Shown: positions 9,180 to 18,695, counted from the stretch's first letter. The stretch is 64,000 nt of DNA from Phycisphaerae bacterium (GCA_030429705.1 JAUIES010000001.1:744001-808000), one strand, 5' to 3'. The notes: generated by a model from the letters alone, not told the origin. Translations and numbers: made by a program.

Positions 9180-10270
9180 TCCTGCACCGCACGCTGTGCA
9201 CCGAGCCAAGGGACAATGACCCGGCCTTGACCGTCAAACTTTTTCGCAGCGTCAAGCATGGGCCCGGGACTCATCGTCCCGATGACGAGTGCATCTGCTT
9301 CGGCTGCGGATGTAACGCGCACGCCGATTTCCTCGAGTGCACGATCGACGACCCAAGCGTTCTTGCCTCGTGCAACCACACAGACGCTTTGCAACGGCTC
9401 TGCATCATGAGCACGCTGGATCGCGGCTCGCGCGTGCCACAAGCCTGTAAAACGATCAAAACTTACGCGATCGTGCGGCTTCCGGTGTTGTTTCAAGAGC
9501 GAATGGCGCAGTTCATCGAGCCCCGCGCGGTAGCCGTCCCGCGCCCCTTCGAGCTCTGAGATCAGGCGGCAGCGTTGGCGCACAAGCCGCAGCTGCGTGC
9601 GACGGTCTGCTTCCGGTGCGTATCGCTGCATGACCCAACATCCATTGCGTACAAGTCGGGCAACGATGCGGTTCATATTTCGCCCCCCCGCTGACTTGTA
9701 GTGATCAATGCGGAAGGTTGGTTCAAACTGAACGCGGTAGCCTGCTGCGATGATCCGAGCGCACAGGTCGTACTCTTCGACATAATACTCGAACGACCGG
9801 TCATACCCACCGAGCATGTCAAATACTTCGCGTCGGATGGCGCACCCGCATCCGATACAGACCTCGGGCAACCCGCCATCCTCCCGGCGATCCTGCATGG
9901 GCAGGTAGATATCAGCGGTCACCACACCAATATCATCCGCAGCGTTCGGAAGAGCATGCACGAACGCCCCATCTACAGGGTGCGAGTCATCATCGAGCAT
10001 CACGATCCATCGGCTTGATCGATCGGCATGTTGCACACCACGATTGCGTGATGCGGCACCAAGGTTGCGATCGAGCAAGACCAGACGAACGGGGACCCCG
10101 TTGTTCAGTCGGGCTGGCACGATCGGGATGTGTCTTGATGCATTGTCAACAACGACAACTTCAGCAGGCTGCACGCCGCCCGGTTCATGCTCTGGCAATG
10201 AACCGATGCGAGCAAGTGTCCGCTTGAGGTCCTCCGGTCGATCGCGCGTTGGGATGATGTAACTGATCAT
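9176..10270 (-). CDS. GT2 family glycosyltransferase with extra C-terminal domain
   Basis: This is an inverting GT-A sugar transferase, probably for a surface polysaccharide or glycolipid. The N-terminus, MISYIIPTRDRPEDL, opens the nucleotide-sugar fold; MLDDDSHP supplies the DXD-type metal site; GGYDRSFEYYVEEYDLC and the following RID-H region are typical of rhamnosyl-type GT2 enzymes. After about residue 280, some 80 residues form an additional alpha/beta segment (SVCVVARGKNAWVV, ADALVIGTMSPGP) that I cannot assign. The start at 10270 overlaps the stop of the upstream kinase/nucleotidyltransferase gene as ATGA, so the two are translationally coupled and probably work on the same glycan. Confidence 0.82.
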   Translation of the reverse strand: MISYIIPTRDRPEDLKRTLARIGSLPEHEPGGVQPAEVVVVDNASRHIPIVPARLNNGVPVRLVLLDRNLGAASRNRGVQHADRSSRWIVMLDDDSHPVDGAFVHALPNAADDIGVVTADIYLPMQDRREDGGLPEVCIGCGCAIRREVFDMLGGYDRSFEYYVEEYDLCARIIAAGYRVQFEPTFRIDHYKSAGGRNMNRIVARLVRNGCWVMQRYAPEADRRTQLRLVRQRCRLISELEGARDGYRAGLDELRHSLLKQHRKPHDRVSFDRFTGLWHARAAIQRAHDAEPLQSVCVVARGKNAWVVDRALEEIGVRVTSAAEADALVIGTMSPGPMLDAAKKFDGQGRVIVPWLGAQRAVQD

Positions 10271-11901
10271 GATGCCGAACGCAGTTGCGGCGTGGGCTGA
10301 AGACGAGCCGCGACGGCATGGTCGGGCGTGACATAAGTCATCCGTGCATTGAGCACGCGCAATATCTCTCGTCGCAGTTCGGCCCGTTCGATCGGCACAT
10401 TGCCAAGTCGTCGACCGTGAATGGCCGCAGCCGCGGAACCCACGAAGGTCGCAGCGGTGAGCGAACCCCCTGCCGCAAGCAAGAGAGTCGCAGAAGACAA
10501 CAGCGCATCGCCACAGCCCAGCGTATCGACCGGATTCGCCGAGAGTGCCGGAATGTGATCGCCATGCAATCGAGAATGCCACGATCGAGCATCCGTTTCG
10601 GGCAGTCGTCTGAAAGCGATCGCCCCCTCCGGACCCATGGTGACGATCGCAGCCTTTGTCTGGATTTCCTCGAGGAGTTCCCAGGTGACCGCGGGCAAGC
10701 CATCACCGAAGTTGCGATACGCTTCGCGCACTTGTGATTCTGTCGGGCAAATGATGTCGAGCCCGTGCATCGAACGCAGGTTTGACCGTCGGCCGCTGAC
10801 ATCCGCAGCCAGGACACCGACCTGAGGCCGAAGCACACGACACAACGATTGCGTCATCGCCGGTGTAAACAGCCCGATGCCGAAATCGCACAAGATGGCT
10901 GCATCGGTCTGCTGTTCACTTGCGGCGTCACCCGCCATCTGAACAATCGCCTCGCGTTCTCGCGCATCAAGCACGAGCGGCTCGACCATGTCAAGTTTCA
11001 TCATCTTCGTTGAACCAACGAGCAGCCTCTGCTTCTCCGCGAGTGTGCCAGTGGTGTGTACACAACGAACTTCGATACCCGCCCCCGCAAGCCGCTTTTG
11101 CACCAACTGACTCAGGTCACCATCGGGCATGGCGGTGATCAGAACAGGCTGAGCGCCAAGCGCCGCTAGGTGCTGGGCGATGATTGCTGCCCCCCCATCA
11201 AAGTACTGATGGCGTACCGGGCGCAGTGTCATCATCGGACTCTCATCTGCCAGTTCCGGCTTGTCACAGAACACATAAGTATCCTGCATCACCTCACCGA
11301 CGACGACAACGCGTCGACCCTGAAACTGATCCAACAGCGCACTGAGTTCTTCAGGTGCAAGATCCGGCTCGCGCGAAAGTTGGCTCAGCCGTCGTTGGAA
11401 CGGATCGGCCGAATCGTGTTCCATTGCCTCGATCAACGCTGTCGAACTGAACACAACATCGCCGCTGCTGAACACAACACGACCGCCGTGGCGCTCGACT
11501 GTTTCTCGCTCGGCTTGAAAACGCGGATCGCGGTTAAACTCGTACTCGCGCCCCTTGATATAGACATCAGGTCGAACTTCATCGAGCAACTCGGCTGCGG
11601 TTGGTCGCGCTTCAACATAGACCCAATCAACGCAATCGAGTTCGGCGAGGTTGTCCGCTCGCAACTCGTGCGGAATCAATGGCCGCCCGATACCCTTGTT
11701 GACCTCCTGATCGCCCGTAATGGAAACGAGCAAAATGTCCCCCTGAGCGCGCGCAAATCGCAAATGCCGCACATGCCCGGGATGCACAATGTCGAAACAG
11801 CCGTGGCACTGAACCACGCGCCGCCCGTCTGCTCTTGCTTGTTCGCGCAGTGCAACCAGTTGGTCATGCGACAATATTTTCGTCGGGGGTTTGGTGCCCA
11901 T
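10267..11901 (-). CDS. bifunctional sugar-phosphate nucleotidyltransferase / PfkB kinase (HldE-like, swapped domain order)
   Basis: Residues ~1-165 are a nucleotidyltransferase of the cytidylyltransferase-like fold with the signature HGCFDIVHPGHVRHL and a later YIKGREYE. Residues ~190-540 are a ribokinase/PfkB sugar kinase with the closing anion-hole motif DTLGCGDALLS. HldE, the heptose-7-phosphate kinase / heptose-1-phosphate adenylyltransferase of ADP-heptose synthesis, has the same two activities but normally with the kinase first. Here the order is reversed. I infer activation of a heptose or similar sugar for the coupled GT2 enzyme; the exact sugar is not shown. The ATG at 11901 precedes the conserved domain closely. 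The length of 544 residues fits both domains being complete. Confidence 0.82.
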   Translation of the reverse strand: MGTKPPTKILSHDQLVALREQARADGRRVVQCHGCFDIVHPGHVRHLRFARAQGDILLVSITGDQEVNKGIGRPLIPHELRADNLAELDCVDWVYVEARPTAAELLDEVRPDVYIKGREYEFNRDPRFQAERETVERHGGRVVFSSGDVVFSSTALIEAMEHDSADPFQRRLSQLSREPDLAPEELSALLDQFQGRRVVVVGEVMQDTYVFCDKPELADESPMMTLRPVRHQYFDGGAAIIAQHLAALGAQPVLITAMPDGDLSQLVQKRLAGAGIEVRCVHTTGTLAEKQRLLVGSTKMMKLDMVEPLVLDAREREAIVQMAGDAASEQQTDAAILCDFGIGLFTPAMTQSLCRVLRPQVGVLAADVSGRRSNLRSMHGLDIICPTESQVREAYRNFGDGLPAVTWELLEEIQTKAAIVTMGPEGAIAFRRLPETDARSWHSRLHGDHIPALSANPVDTLGCGDALLSSATLLLAAGGSLTAATFVGSAAAAIHGRRLGNVPIERAELRREILRVLNARMTYVTPDHAVAARLQPTPQLRSAS

Positions 11902-12037
11902 GAAAGGCAGTATCGTCGCGTCAATCCAAACGCCCGCAAGATCAAACGCTGCGCATCCAAACGCGCAGAAACTGCGCTCGACGCGCCGAGGTGAGTCGGA
12001 CTACACGGCCTTTTGCGACACGCCCGATGGTTCAACC

Positions 12038-14443
12038 ATGACGCGGGCACACCTCACCGAGACCGAAACATATGAGCATGCCCAAATTCGAGCACAGTTT
12101 CTGGCTCGATCAGCCCGCCGTCTCGATTGGGAAACGCTAACGACGGGGGCGCACTTGTTGCGATCTACCCCTGTGGATGATGAGGTCCGAGTCGTGTCCG
12201 CTCGAGCACTCACCACCCTCGGACTCGATGACCTTGCAAGAGCAGTTCTCGATCGTGTCCAGTCAACGAGCGCCTGTTCGACAGTTGAACTCGAAAAAAA
12301 CGCCGATTCTGTCGTACCGCTCGACGAAATGATCGCGCAAGTACGGCTCAATCTCGAACTTGCTGGTCTTGTTGGCGAGCAAGCGATTGAAGAATGGCAA
12401 TCCCGACAGCACATCTACCATCGCGCGAAACGTGGCAATGTCATTCGAACATCATGTTCCGACGCAGATCTCCCTGATTGGTCATGGGTTGCCGATCTGC
12501 GAGCAAGCGCCAAAGCGTTTTGCGACCAATACCTGTCCGACGGGCACAAGACAGCGTTCGGTCCGGTCGCCATCGAAGGCGTGAACCCGCCATGGCTTTT
12601 GCTCGCGCTTCATGCGGCGCTCCCTCCAATTGCAGATGGGTACCAGCCTCGGTTTCATCTGCTTCAGCGTGATGTCGCGGACCTCGCAGAGGGCTTCGCA
12701 CTCGCTGACCTCGCAGAATCGCTCGCTCGAACGCGTGTGTTTGCGGGTGTGTCTGCGGTCGATGCGTTTCGTTCATTCGCGCGGACCGGGTTTGATTACC
12801 CCATGACAGGACCTGTTGTGCCGCACCCAGGCTCTATCGCGAGCATCGAACCACCGATCACCGAACTCGTTCGATCAATCAGCACCGAGCAGAAAGCCGC
12901 TGCCGACCGATTGCATCAGCAACTTGTTCAGCGTGATAGCGACCGCAACCATGCCTTCTGGCAGGCGCGGTACCGCGAGAATCGACCGAAACGCGTGCTC
13001 ATCCCGACCTGCCGATATTCGACCTATATCCAACACGCCAGCCGCGATCTCGCAAAGGCATTTGAAGATCAGGGGTGGGAAGCACAACTGCTCATCGAAC
13101 CTGATAACCACAGCCGATTCTCGTCAATCGCGTATCACCGCTCGCAACTCGACTTTGACCCTGATCTGATTGTCCTGATCAACTATCCCAGAGTGTCGCG
13201 GCCTGATGCTTTCCCGACCGGGACACCGTTTGTCTGCTGGATCCAGGACGCGATGCCGCACCTGTTTGATGAGCAAATCGGACGGGCGCACAGTCAACGC
13301 GATTTTGTTTTCGGCCACATCTATCCGAAGTTGTTCCGCAGTTTCGGATATCCGGCGAACCAGGCGACCAGTTTCCCGGTTGTTGCGAGCAACCAGAAAT
13401 TTCACGCCGGCCCGGTCACGCAAGAGCAACGCGACCGCTTCACCTGCGAGATGGCGTATGTGAGCCACCATTCTGAGACACCCGAAGCCATGCACGCCCG
13501 CTTGTGTACCGAAGCGGGTGATCAACGGCTCGTTCGTGTGCTCCACGAAATGCGACGCGTGCTTGGCGAACGCTATGCTCAGATCACCGCACTACCCGAA
13601 CCCGGCATCGTCAAGTCCATCCCGAACGAAGCATGGGCTCGCGTGCATAGCGAAAAACCGAACGATCGTATATTGGGTCAACTTCGCGAACAATATCTCG
13701 TCCCCATTCTCGAACGCGTGTTGAGACACGAGATGCTCGCGTGGGCAGCCGACATCGCCGATCGGCGAGGGTGGTCATTCAAACTGTTTGGTCGAGGCTG
13801 GGAAGACCATCCGACCCTAGCCCGGTTCGCTGCCGGCGAGTTGCCGCATGGCGATGATCTGCGAGCCGCGTACCAGACGGCGACCATCCACCTGCACGCA
13901 TCGATGAGCACGCTTGTCCATCAGCGGGTCATGGAGTGCGCGCTGTCGGGGGGGCTGCCGGTATGCCGAATCATTGAACCGAATCTCGGTGCGAGTCGCC
14001 AGGCGGCGCTGTTCGAACTTGTCCGCACCGGCGTGGCAGCCGACACCGTTGACAAGCAGGGTATGTTGGGCTTTCACGCTGACCACCATGAGCCGCTCCG
14101 CGCGTATGCCACACGATGCAAGCAGGTTGGATTCCAAACGCCCGAAATAGTCTGGTTGCACCCGCGCGTCGCAAAGAACATGCAACTATTCCCGTGCGCT
14201 TTTCAGGCGTCAACCGCAGAGCAACTGCTTGGCGAACTTGCCGACGGCACCATTCGTTCAGCGGACCAACTGGAAACAATCGTCGAGCGCGCCATCAAAC
14301 AACCGGCCCGGCGAGCGGCTCGCTCCGACTCCATCGCGAGCCGCGTTCGCGAACGATTCACCTACCAGGTGGCGGCCGCACAGATGATCCAACTCGTGAC
14401 CAACGGATTGCACCAGACCGAAACAACATGCACCGCGGCTTGA
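12038..14443 (+). CDS. large GT-B-like glycosyltransferase
   Basis: This is a protein of about 801 residues. The N-terminal ~280 residues are helical and unrecognised. From about residue 300 a GT-B-like half begins (KRVLIPTCRYSTYIQHASRDL), followed by DPDLIVLINYPRVSR and FVCWIQDAMPHL. A C-terminal half contains FKLFGRGWEDHP, HLHASMSTLVHQRVMECALSGGLPV and a final ERFTYQ region, the layout of nucleotide-sugar transferases with a glycosyl-transferase group 1-like end. It diverges from the HldE-like gene and probably belongs to the same surface-glycan set. The frame is open from an ATG at 11900 that overlaps the divergent ATG; I prefer 12038 because the intervening sequence does not look coding. 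Neither has a good Shine-Dalgarno. Confidence 0.65.
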   Translation: MTRAHLTETETYEHAQIRAQFLARSARRLDWETLTTGAHLLRSTPVDDEVRVVSARALTTLGLDDLARAVLDRVQSTSACSTVELEKNADSVVPLDEMIAQVRLNLELAGLVGEQAIEEWQSRQHIYHRAKRGNVIRTSCSDADLPDWSWVADLRASAKAFCDQYLSDGHKTAFGPVAIEGVNPPWLLLALHAALPPIADGYQPRFHLLQRDVADLAEGFALADLAESLARTRVFAGVSAVDAFRSFARTGFDYPMTGPVVPHPGSIASIEPPITELVRSISTEQKAAADRLHQQLVQRDSDRNHAFWQARYRENRPKRVLIPTCRYSTYIQHASRDLAKAFEDQGWEAQLLIEPDNHSRFSSIAYHRSQLDFDPDLIVLINYPRVSRPDAFPTGTPFVCWIQDAMPHLFDEQIGRAHSQRDFVFGHIYPKLFRSFGYPANQATSFPVVASNQKFHAGPVTQEQRDRFTCEMAYVSHHSETPEAMHARLCTEAGDQRLVRVLHEMRRVLGERYAQITALPEPGIVKSIPNEAWARVHSEKPNDRILGQLREQYLVPILERVLRHEMLAWAADIADRRGWSFKLFGRGWEDHPTLARFAAGELPHGDDLRAAYQTATIHLHASMSTLVHQRVMECALSGGLPVCRIIEPNLGASRQAALFELVRTGVAADTVDKQGMLGFHADHHEPLRAYATRCKQVGFQTPEIVWLHPRVAKNMQLFPCAFQASTAEQLLGELADGTIRSADQLETIVERAIKQPARRAARSDSIASRVRERFTYQVAAAQMIQLVTNGLHQTETTCTAA

Positions 14444-14455
14444 TCGCAATAGCAG

Positions 14456-15547
14456 TTACGCTGTAAACACATGCATGTCAGCAGGGAGCACCTTCAGGTG
14501 TGCTGTTTCGTTGAGTCGCACACGGCTCTCGCCATCGGTTCGCACACTCAGTTCAAAGCCTCCGACATCAACGATGAGATCAGACGCAAATCCCAGGTGT
14601 TCGACATCAATGACCTTGCCGCTGAACTGGGCCTGCGATGTTGATTCACCTGACCCATCAATCAGATGCACACAATGAGGGCGGATACCCAAAGTCACCG
14701 CGCTCCCGTCTTTCGCGTCTCCCACGACGCGATCACGATCAACCGGCACGCGAACCGTGCGCTCACCAAACCGCACAACGGCGTGAGGTGAGCCATCATC
14801 GAGCGACAGTGTCGCTGGAATGGCGTTCATCCGAGGTGAGCCGAGAAATGTTCCGACAAAGAGATTCGCCGGATTGTCGTACACTTCTTCGGGCGTGCCC
14901 ACCTGCTGCAGCACACCGTCCTTGAGGATGACGATTTTGTCGCCCAACGCCATCGCTTCTTCGTGATCGTGCGTGACATAGACGGTGGTCGTCCCAAGGT
15001 CGCGCTGAATACGACGGATCTCAGCCCGCGTCGCAACGCGGCGATCGGGATCGAGATTCGACAGAGGCTCATCGAAAAGGAACGCCGCGGGTTTACGGAC
15101 GATCGCTCGACCGAGTGCCACACGCTGCCTTTGTCCACCGGAAAGTTGTCCAGGTTTTTTGTCGAGGATCGATTCGAGCCCCAAAAGCGCAGCCGCCTTG
15201 TTGACTCGCTCGTTGCGTTCTTGCTTGGGCGTTCGACTCATGCGAAGCGCAAAACCCATGTTTTCTGCAACGGTCAGGTGGGGATAGAGTGCGTAGTTCT
15301 GAAAGACCATCGCAATATCTCGGTCCTTCGGATGAACCCGATTGACTTCGCGTTCACCAATGCACAACGAACCAGCATTGATCGACTCAAGACCCGCGAT
15401 CATGCGAAGGGTGGTCGATTTCCCGCATCCCGATGGCCCGACCAATACGACGAACTCGCCATCTTTGATATCAAGGCTGAGTGCATCGACAGCGGTGAAC
15501 CCATCGTCGTAGGTTTTGGTCAGTTTATCGAGCGTCATCGTGGCCAT
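14456..15547 (-). CDS. ugpC: MalK/UgpC-type sugar ABC transporter ATPase
   Basis: This cytoplasmic ATPase energises carbohydrate import. Visible motifs are Walker A GPSGCGKST (about residue 36), the Q-loop in MVFQNYALYPHL, the signature LSGGQRQRVALGRAIVRKP, Walker B AFLFDEPLSNLD and the H-loop YVTHDHEEA. A C-terminal ~130-residue TOBE/regulatory domain (GIRPHCVHLIDG) places it in the CUT1 MalK/UgpC/MsmK group. The 363-residue length is typical. The transporter operon 5 kb away at 20887-24050 encodes a binding protein and two permeases but no ATPase, so this gene is its obvious candidate partner, possibly shared with other transporters. Confidence 0.93.
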   Translation of the reverse strand: MATMTLDKLTKTYDDGFTAVDALSLDIKDGEFVVLVGPSGCGKSTTLRMIAGLESINAGSLCIGEREVNRVHPKDRDIAMVFQNYALYPHLTVAENMGFALRMSRTPKQERNERVNKAAALLGLESILDKKPGQLSGGQRQRVALGRAIVRKPAAFLFDEPLSNLDPDRRVATRAEIRRIQRDLGTTTVYVTHDHEEAMALGDKIVILKDGVLQQVGTPEEVYDNPANLFVGTFLGSPRMNAIPATLSLDDGSPHAVVRFGERTVRVPVDRDRVVGDAKDGSAVTLGIRPHCVHLIDGSGESTSQAQFSGKVIDVEHLGFASDLIVDVGGFELSVRTDGESRVRLNETAHLKVLPADMHVFTA

Positions 15548-15735
15548 GGCAACCTCTGTTCTTGAGCAGCGAACTGCAAATCGGACGCATCAGTCTACCG
15601 TACACAGCCGAATAAGAACTCAAGTCACCACATTTGTTGTCGTCGTTCCGACGAGAGGGTTGGGTGACGAACCAAAAACGCGTAGGCTAAGTACAATACC
15701 AGCACCTCGAAACCGCAGCACAGAGAACGCACACC

Positions 15736-17205
15736 ATGCCGAGAAACCGGATACCAACCACCGCCGCACTCATCGCTCTTGCGATCGCTTGCAGATATAC
15801 GCAGGCCCAAAGTTGGAGCCTCGTGTGGTCTGATGAGTTCGATGGCACCGAACTCGACACCAACTCGTGGAGTTATCAGACCGGGACTGGAACAGCATAT
15901 GGTTTGCCCGCAGGCTGGGGGAACAATGAACTCCAGTACTACACCAATCGAACCAGCAATGTCTCAGTCAGTGGCGGCACGCTCAAAATAACCGCAATCG
16001 AGCAGAACTTTGGAGGCGAGGCCTACACCTCGGGGCGTATTCGGACACTCGGTCTGCGCGACTTCCTCTATGGGCGTATTGAAGCAAGCATCAAATTGCC
16101 ATCGACATCAGGCGTTTGGCCAGCATTCTGGATGCTGCCGACCGATTCGCCGTATGGCGGCTGGGCGTCGTCCGGAGAGATCGACATTGTCGAATCAGTC
16201 AACACGGCAACCACGATCTATGGCACCATCCACCACGGTGCGCCATGGCCGAACAATCAGTCCAACGGTAACGCGGTCACCACCGGTATTGACTACGCGC
16301 TCGGGTTCCACGAATACGCCATCGAATGGGAACCGGACGAGATTCGTTGGTACCTCGACGGTGCACTCTTTCACACCGTGACGAGCAACCAGTGGTTTTC
16401 ATCCGTTGCAACGGGCAACCCGCGAGCGCCGTTCGATGTGCCGTTTCACCTGCTTCTCAATGTGGCTGTCGGTGGAAACTTCCCGGGCGACCCAAACGGC
16501 TCGGCATCATACCCGCAAACACTCGAAGTGGACTATGTCCGCGTCTTTGAGCAACAACAAGCACCTTTTGGTGGCACGCCACACGCTGTCCCCGGTGTGA
16601 TCGAAGCAGAAGACTTCGACACTGGATTCAACGGTCAGAGTTACTTTGATTGTGACCCCGGCAACAACGGGGGGGCGTATCGCGATACTGGTGTCGATCT
16701 ACAGACATCGTCTGAATCTGGGTACAACATCGGATGGATGTGTCAGGGCGAGTGGCTCGAGTACACCGTTGATGTGGCAAACGCAGGGATGTATCAAATC
16801 GAGACGCGCGTCGCGTCACCGTCCACCGGCGGCTCGTTTCGGCTGGAAGTCGACGGACAGGACCTCACCGGACCAATTCAAGTACCCGTTTCCGGCGGCT
16901 GGCAGAACTGGGTGACCGTGACGGGAACACTCGAACTCGAAGCCGGCGAACAAGTCATTCGCTTTGCCAACCTGGGTGGGGCGCTTGATGCGTACAACTT
17001 GAATGTGTTCACCTTTTCAGCGATCGGCGGATGCTCCGATGCCGACATCGTTGAACCGCTCGGCGTGCTCGATTTCTTTGATATCGCAGCGTTTCTTTCG
17101 CTGTTCTCAGCATCGGATCCGTCCGCAGACTATGTTGACGACGGCGTCTTCGATTTCTTCGATGTCGCGGCATACCTGTCGTTGTTTGCAGACGGCTGCC
17201 CGTAG
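15736..17205 (+). CDS. secreted GH16 beta-glucanase (laminarinase type) with CBM6 and dockerin-like end
   Basis: This is an exported endo-glucanase of glycoside hydrolase family 16, probably acting on beta-1,3-glucans. A signal peptide (ALIALAIACRYTQAQ) is followed by the GH16 domain, roughly residues 26-265, starting LVWSDEFDG and carrying the catalytic motif GEIDIVES with Glu148, Asp150 and Glu153. Residues ~280-425 form a CBM6-like carbohydrate-binding domain (VIEAEDFDTG, GWMCQGEWLEYTVDV). The last ~55 residues are a dockerin-like module (VLDFFDIAAFLSLF, FDFFDVAAYLSLF) ending DGCP. It diverges from the sugar ATPase gene and opens the glucan locus. No copy of the GTAACTGTTAC operator was seen in its upstream region. 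Confidence 0.92.
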   Translation: MPRNRIPTTAALIALAIACRYTQAQSWSLVWSDEFDGTELDTNSWSYQTGTGTAYGLPAGWGNNELQYYTNRTSNVSVSGGTLKITAIEQNFGGEAYTSGRIRTLGLRDFLYGRIEASIKLPSTSGVWPAFWMLPTDSPYGGWASSGEIDIVESVNTATTIYGTIHHGAPWPNNQSNGNAVTTGIDYALGFHEYAIEWEPDEIRWYLDGALFHTVTSNQWFSSVATGNPRAPFDVPFHLLLNVAVGGNFPGDPNGSASYPQTLEVDYVRVFEQQQAPFGGTPHAVPGVIEAEDFDTGFNGQSYFDCDPGNNGGAYRDTGVDLQTSSESGYNIGWMCQGEWLEYTVDVANAGMYQIETRVASPSTGGSFRLEVDGQDLTGPIQVPVSGGWQNWVTVTGTLELEAGEQVIRFANLGGALDAYNLNVFTFSAIGGCSDADIVEPLGVLDFFDIAAFLSLFSASDPSADYVDDGVFDFFDVAAYLSLFADGCP

Positions 17206-17209
17206 TCAA

Positions 17210-18517
17210 TCACGGCTCGACGACGAGGATCGGCAGGTTGGCTGTTCCGGCATGCCCTTGACCATCTCGGACTACCGCAAAAACCCGGTAAGCACCAGCT
17301 TGAGCAGGGAGCGTGATTGACGCTGAGGTTGGTGAGAGGACCACAATCTCAGCCTGCACCGCGTCAATCTGTTCTTCAAAGTCGCCGCCTTCACTCTGAA
17401 CCGTTGACTCGGGGACCACACGCCATTCCGTATGCAGCGTATCGCCGTCCGGATCGGATGCCACGACGAAGACACTCAAGGTTGACGCAGGCGAGAGCGT
17501 GCCGGCATCACGATCGATCTCGAGAGCGGTAACGCTCGGCGCACGATTGGCTGGCTGTTTGCCAGACCAGAACTCGGTCAGCACATCGACTGATTCTGTC
17601 GATTCGCCGCTCTCCAGAAAGAGCCCAAACCAGGTCGCTGTGGTCTCCTGTTTTGCTCCCCACAGAAACGCAAATGAACCCAAGCATTGTTTGCCGAGAT
17701 TGTTGACGACGGTCTTCTGGTAGTTGTCCGCCATGAACGCGGCTTTACCGCTACTGGTTTGTTCATATGGAGCGCCCCAAGGTGATCGGCCGGTTTCCCA
17801 GAACCCAACCGGCCCAAACTCGGTGATGACGAACGGGCCGGTGTAACCCTGGTGAGCGAGTCGCGCGGCAACGGACCCCATGCCGCCGTAGGCGTTAACT
17901 CCAACGATGTCGATATCCGGACACTCATCCTGAATGCGTTTCGCTTTGTCTTTACCGATCTCTGCGATCACAGCCATCGTCGGGTGATTGGGGTCGAGTG
18001 ACTTGATAACTTCGGACGCTTCTCTGATCTGACCGAGTGCGACATCAAGATCGCCACCGAGTTCGACTTCATTGCCCACCCCCCACGCCAGCAGAGCCGG
18101 ATGATCTCGAAACTGAAGGACGAATCGTTCGACGCGTTCAAGTTGCTGTGTGCGGACTACGGGGTCGGTCGGGTCGTGGCCGTGCCGCTGATGTTCGAGC
18201 CAGATGCCGACGACGACCGCAAGGCCGAGTTCGTGCGCTTCGTCGAGAAGTGGCTCGATACCCTCGGCATCCCATGTTCGAATTGTGTTGCCGCCTGCTT
18301 GTGCGAGTTCGGGAAGATGCTCGGTGCCACCCACACCCAGAATGGTGTACGGCTTACCATGACGCAATAGTTGATAGCCGGTCTCTGTCGAAATGACAAC
18401 GACACTGGACGGCCGGTCCTGCACCGATTGACATCCGACCAGCCCTGACAGCACGATCACAAGGAGAATCGAGACGAGCATTGACGAGATCATGGATAGG
18501 TGCACTGACTGGTTCAT
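17210..18517 (-). CDS. lipoprotein glycoside hydrolase, TIM-barrel clan GH-A type
   Basis: An N-terminal hydrophobic stretch ends in the lipobox LVGC (Cys29), so the enzyme is probably lipid-anchored. Residues ~50-320 resemble the (beta/alpha)8 domain of GH2/GH72-like enzymes: ILGVGGTEHLPELAQAGGN, the acid/base region AWGVGNEVE (Glu150) and the nucleophile region FVITEFGPVG (Glu233). A C-terminal ~100-residue beta domain contains VASDPDGDTLHTEWRV, an Ig-like repeat. The family suggests hydrolysis or transfer on beta-glucans, which would match the adjacent GH16; the exact specificity is inference. It ends four bases from the convergent GH16 gene. Eleven bases before its start codon lies a near-perfect copy of the locus operator. 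Confidence 0.75.
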   Translation of the reverse strand: MNQSVHLSMISSMLVSILLVIVLSGLVGCQSVQDRPSSVVVISTETGYQLLRHGKPYTILGVGGTEHLPELAQAGGNTIRTWDAEGIEPLLDEAHELGLAVVVGIWLEHQRHGHDPTDPVVRTQQLERVERFVLQFRDHPALLAWGVGNEVELGGDLDVALGQIREASEVIKSLDPNHPTMAVIAEIGKDKAKRIQDECPDIDIVGVNAYGGMGSVAARLAHQGYTGPFVITEFGPVGFWETGRSPWGAPYEQTSSGKAAFMADNYQKTVVNNLGKQCLGSFAFLWGAKQETTATWFGLFLESGESTESVDVLTEFWSGKQPANRAPSVTALEIDRDAGTLSPASTLSVFVVASDPDGDTLHTEWRVVPESTVQSEGGDFEEQIDAVQAEIVVLSPTSASITLPAQAGAYRVFAVVRDGQGHAGTANLPILVVEP

Positions 18518-18527
18518 GATTCAAAGC

Positions 18528-18538
18528 GTAACAGTTTC
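18528..18538. promoter_or_regulatory. putative LacI-family operator, one mismatch
   Basis: GTAACAGTTTC on the plus strand (GAAACTGTTAC on the minus strand) matches the GTAACTGTTAC palindrome at 18696 and 24873 in 10 of 11 positions. It lies just before the start codon of the glycoside hydrolase gene ending at 17210. Confidence 0.55.
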
Positions 18539-18573
18539 ATTTTGAAGTATCTCAAATCGGCACTGAGAATCTG

Positions 18574-18602
18574 ACAATCAGATATTGACGCTATTTGATT
18601 GT
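18574..18602. repeat. 7-bp inverted repeat in AT-rich intergenic DNA
   Basis: ACAATCA and TGATTGT are perfect inverted arms separated by 15 bases. They sit in a strikingly AT-rich stretch between two divergent promoters of the glucan locus, so they may bind a second dimeric regulator. No function can be assigned. Confidence 0.3.
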
Positions 18603-18663
18603 ATTATGATTGATGTTTACTATTAATCTGTTCGGTATTTTTGGAAATTGTTGCATGTGATTG

Positions 18664-18692
18664 TTGACAAGACAGACCCTTTGTGCGATATT
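18664..18692 (+). promoter_or_regulatory. sigma70-like promoter of the pseudopilin-lacI operon
   Basis: TTGACA at 18664-18669 is followed after exactly 17 bases by GATATT at 18687-18692. Transcription would start near 18699, inside the palindromic operator at 18696-18706 and about 35 bases before the first start codon. Confidence 0.6.
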
Positions 18693-18695
18693 AGC

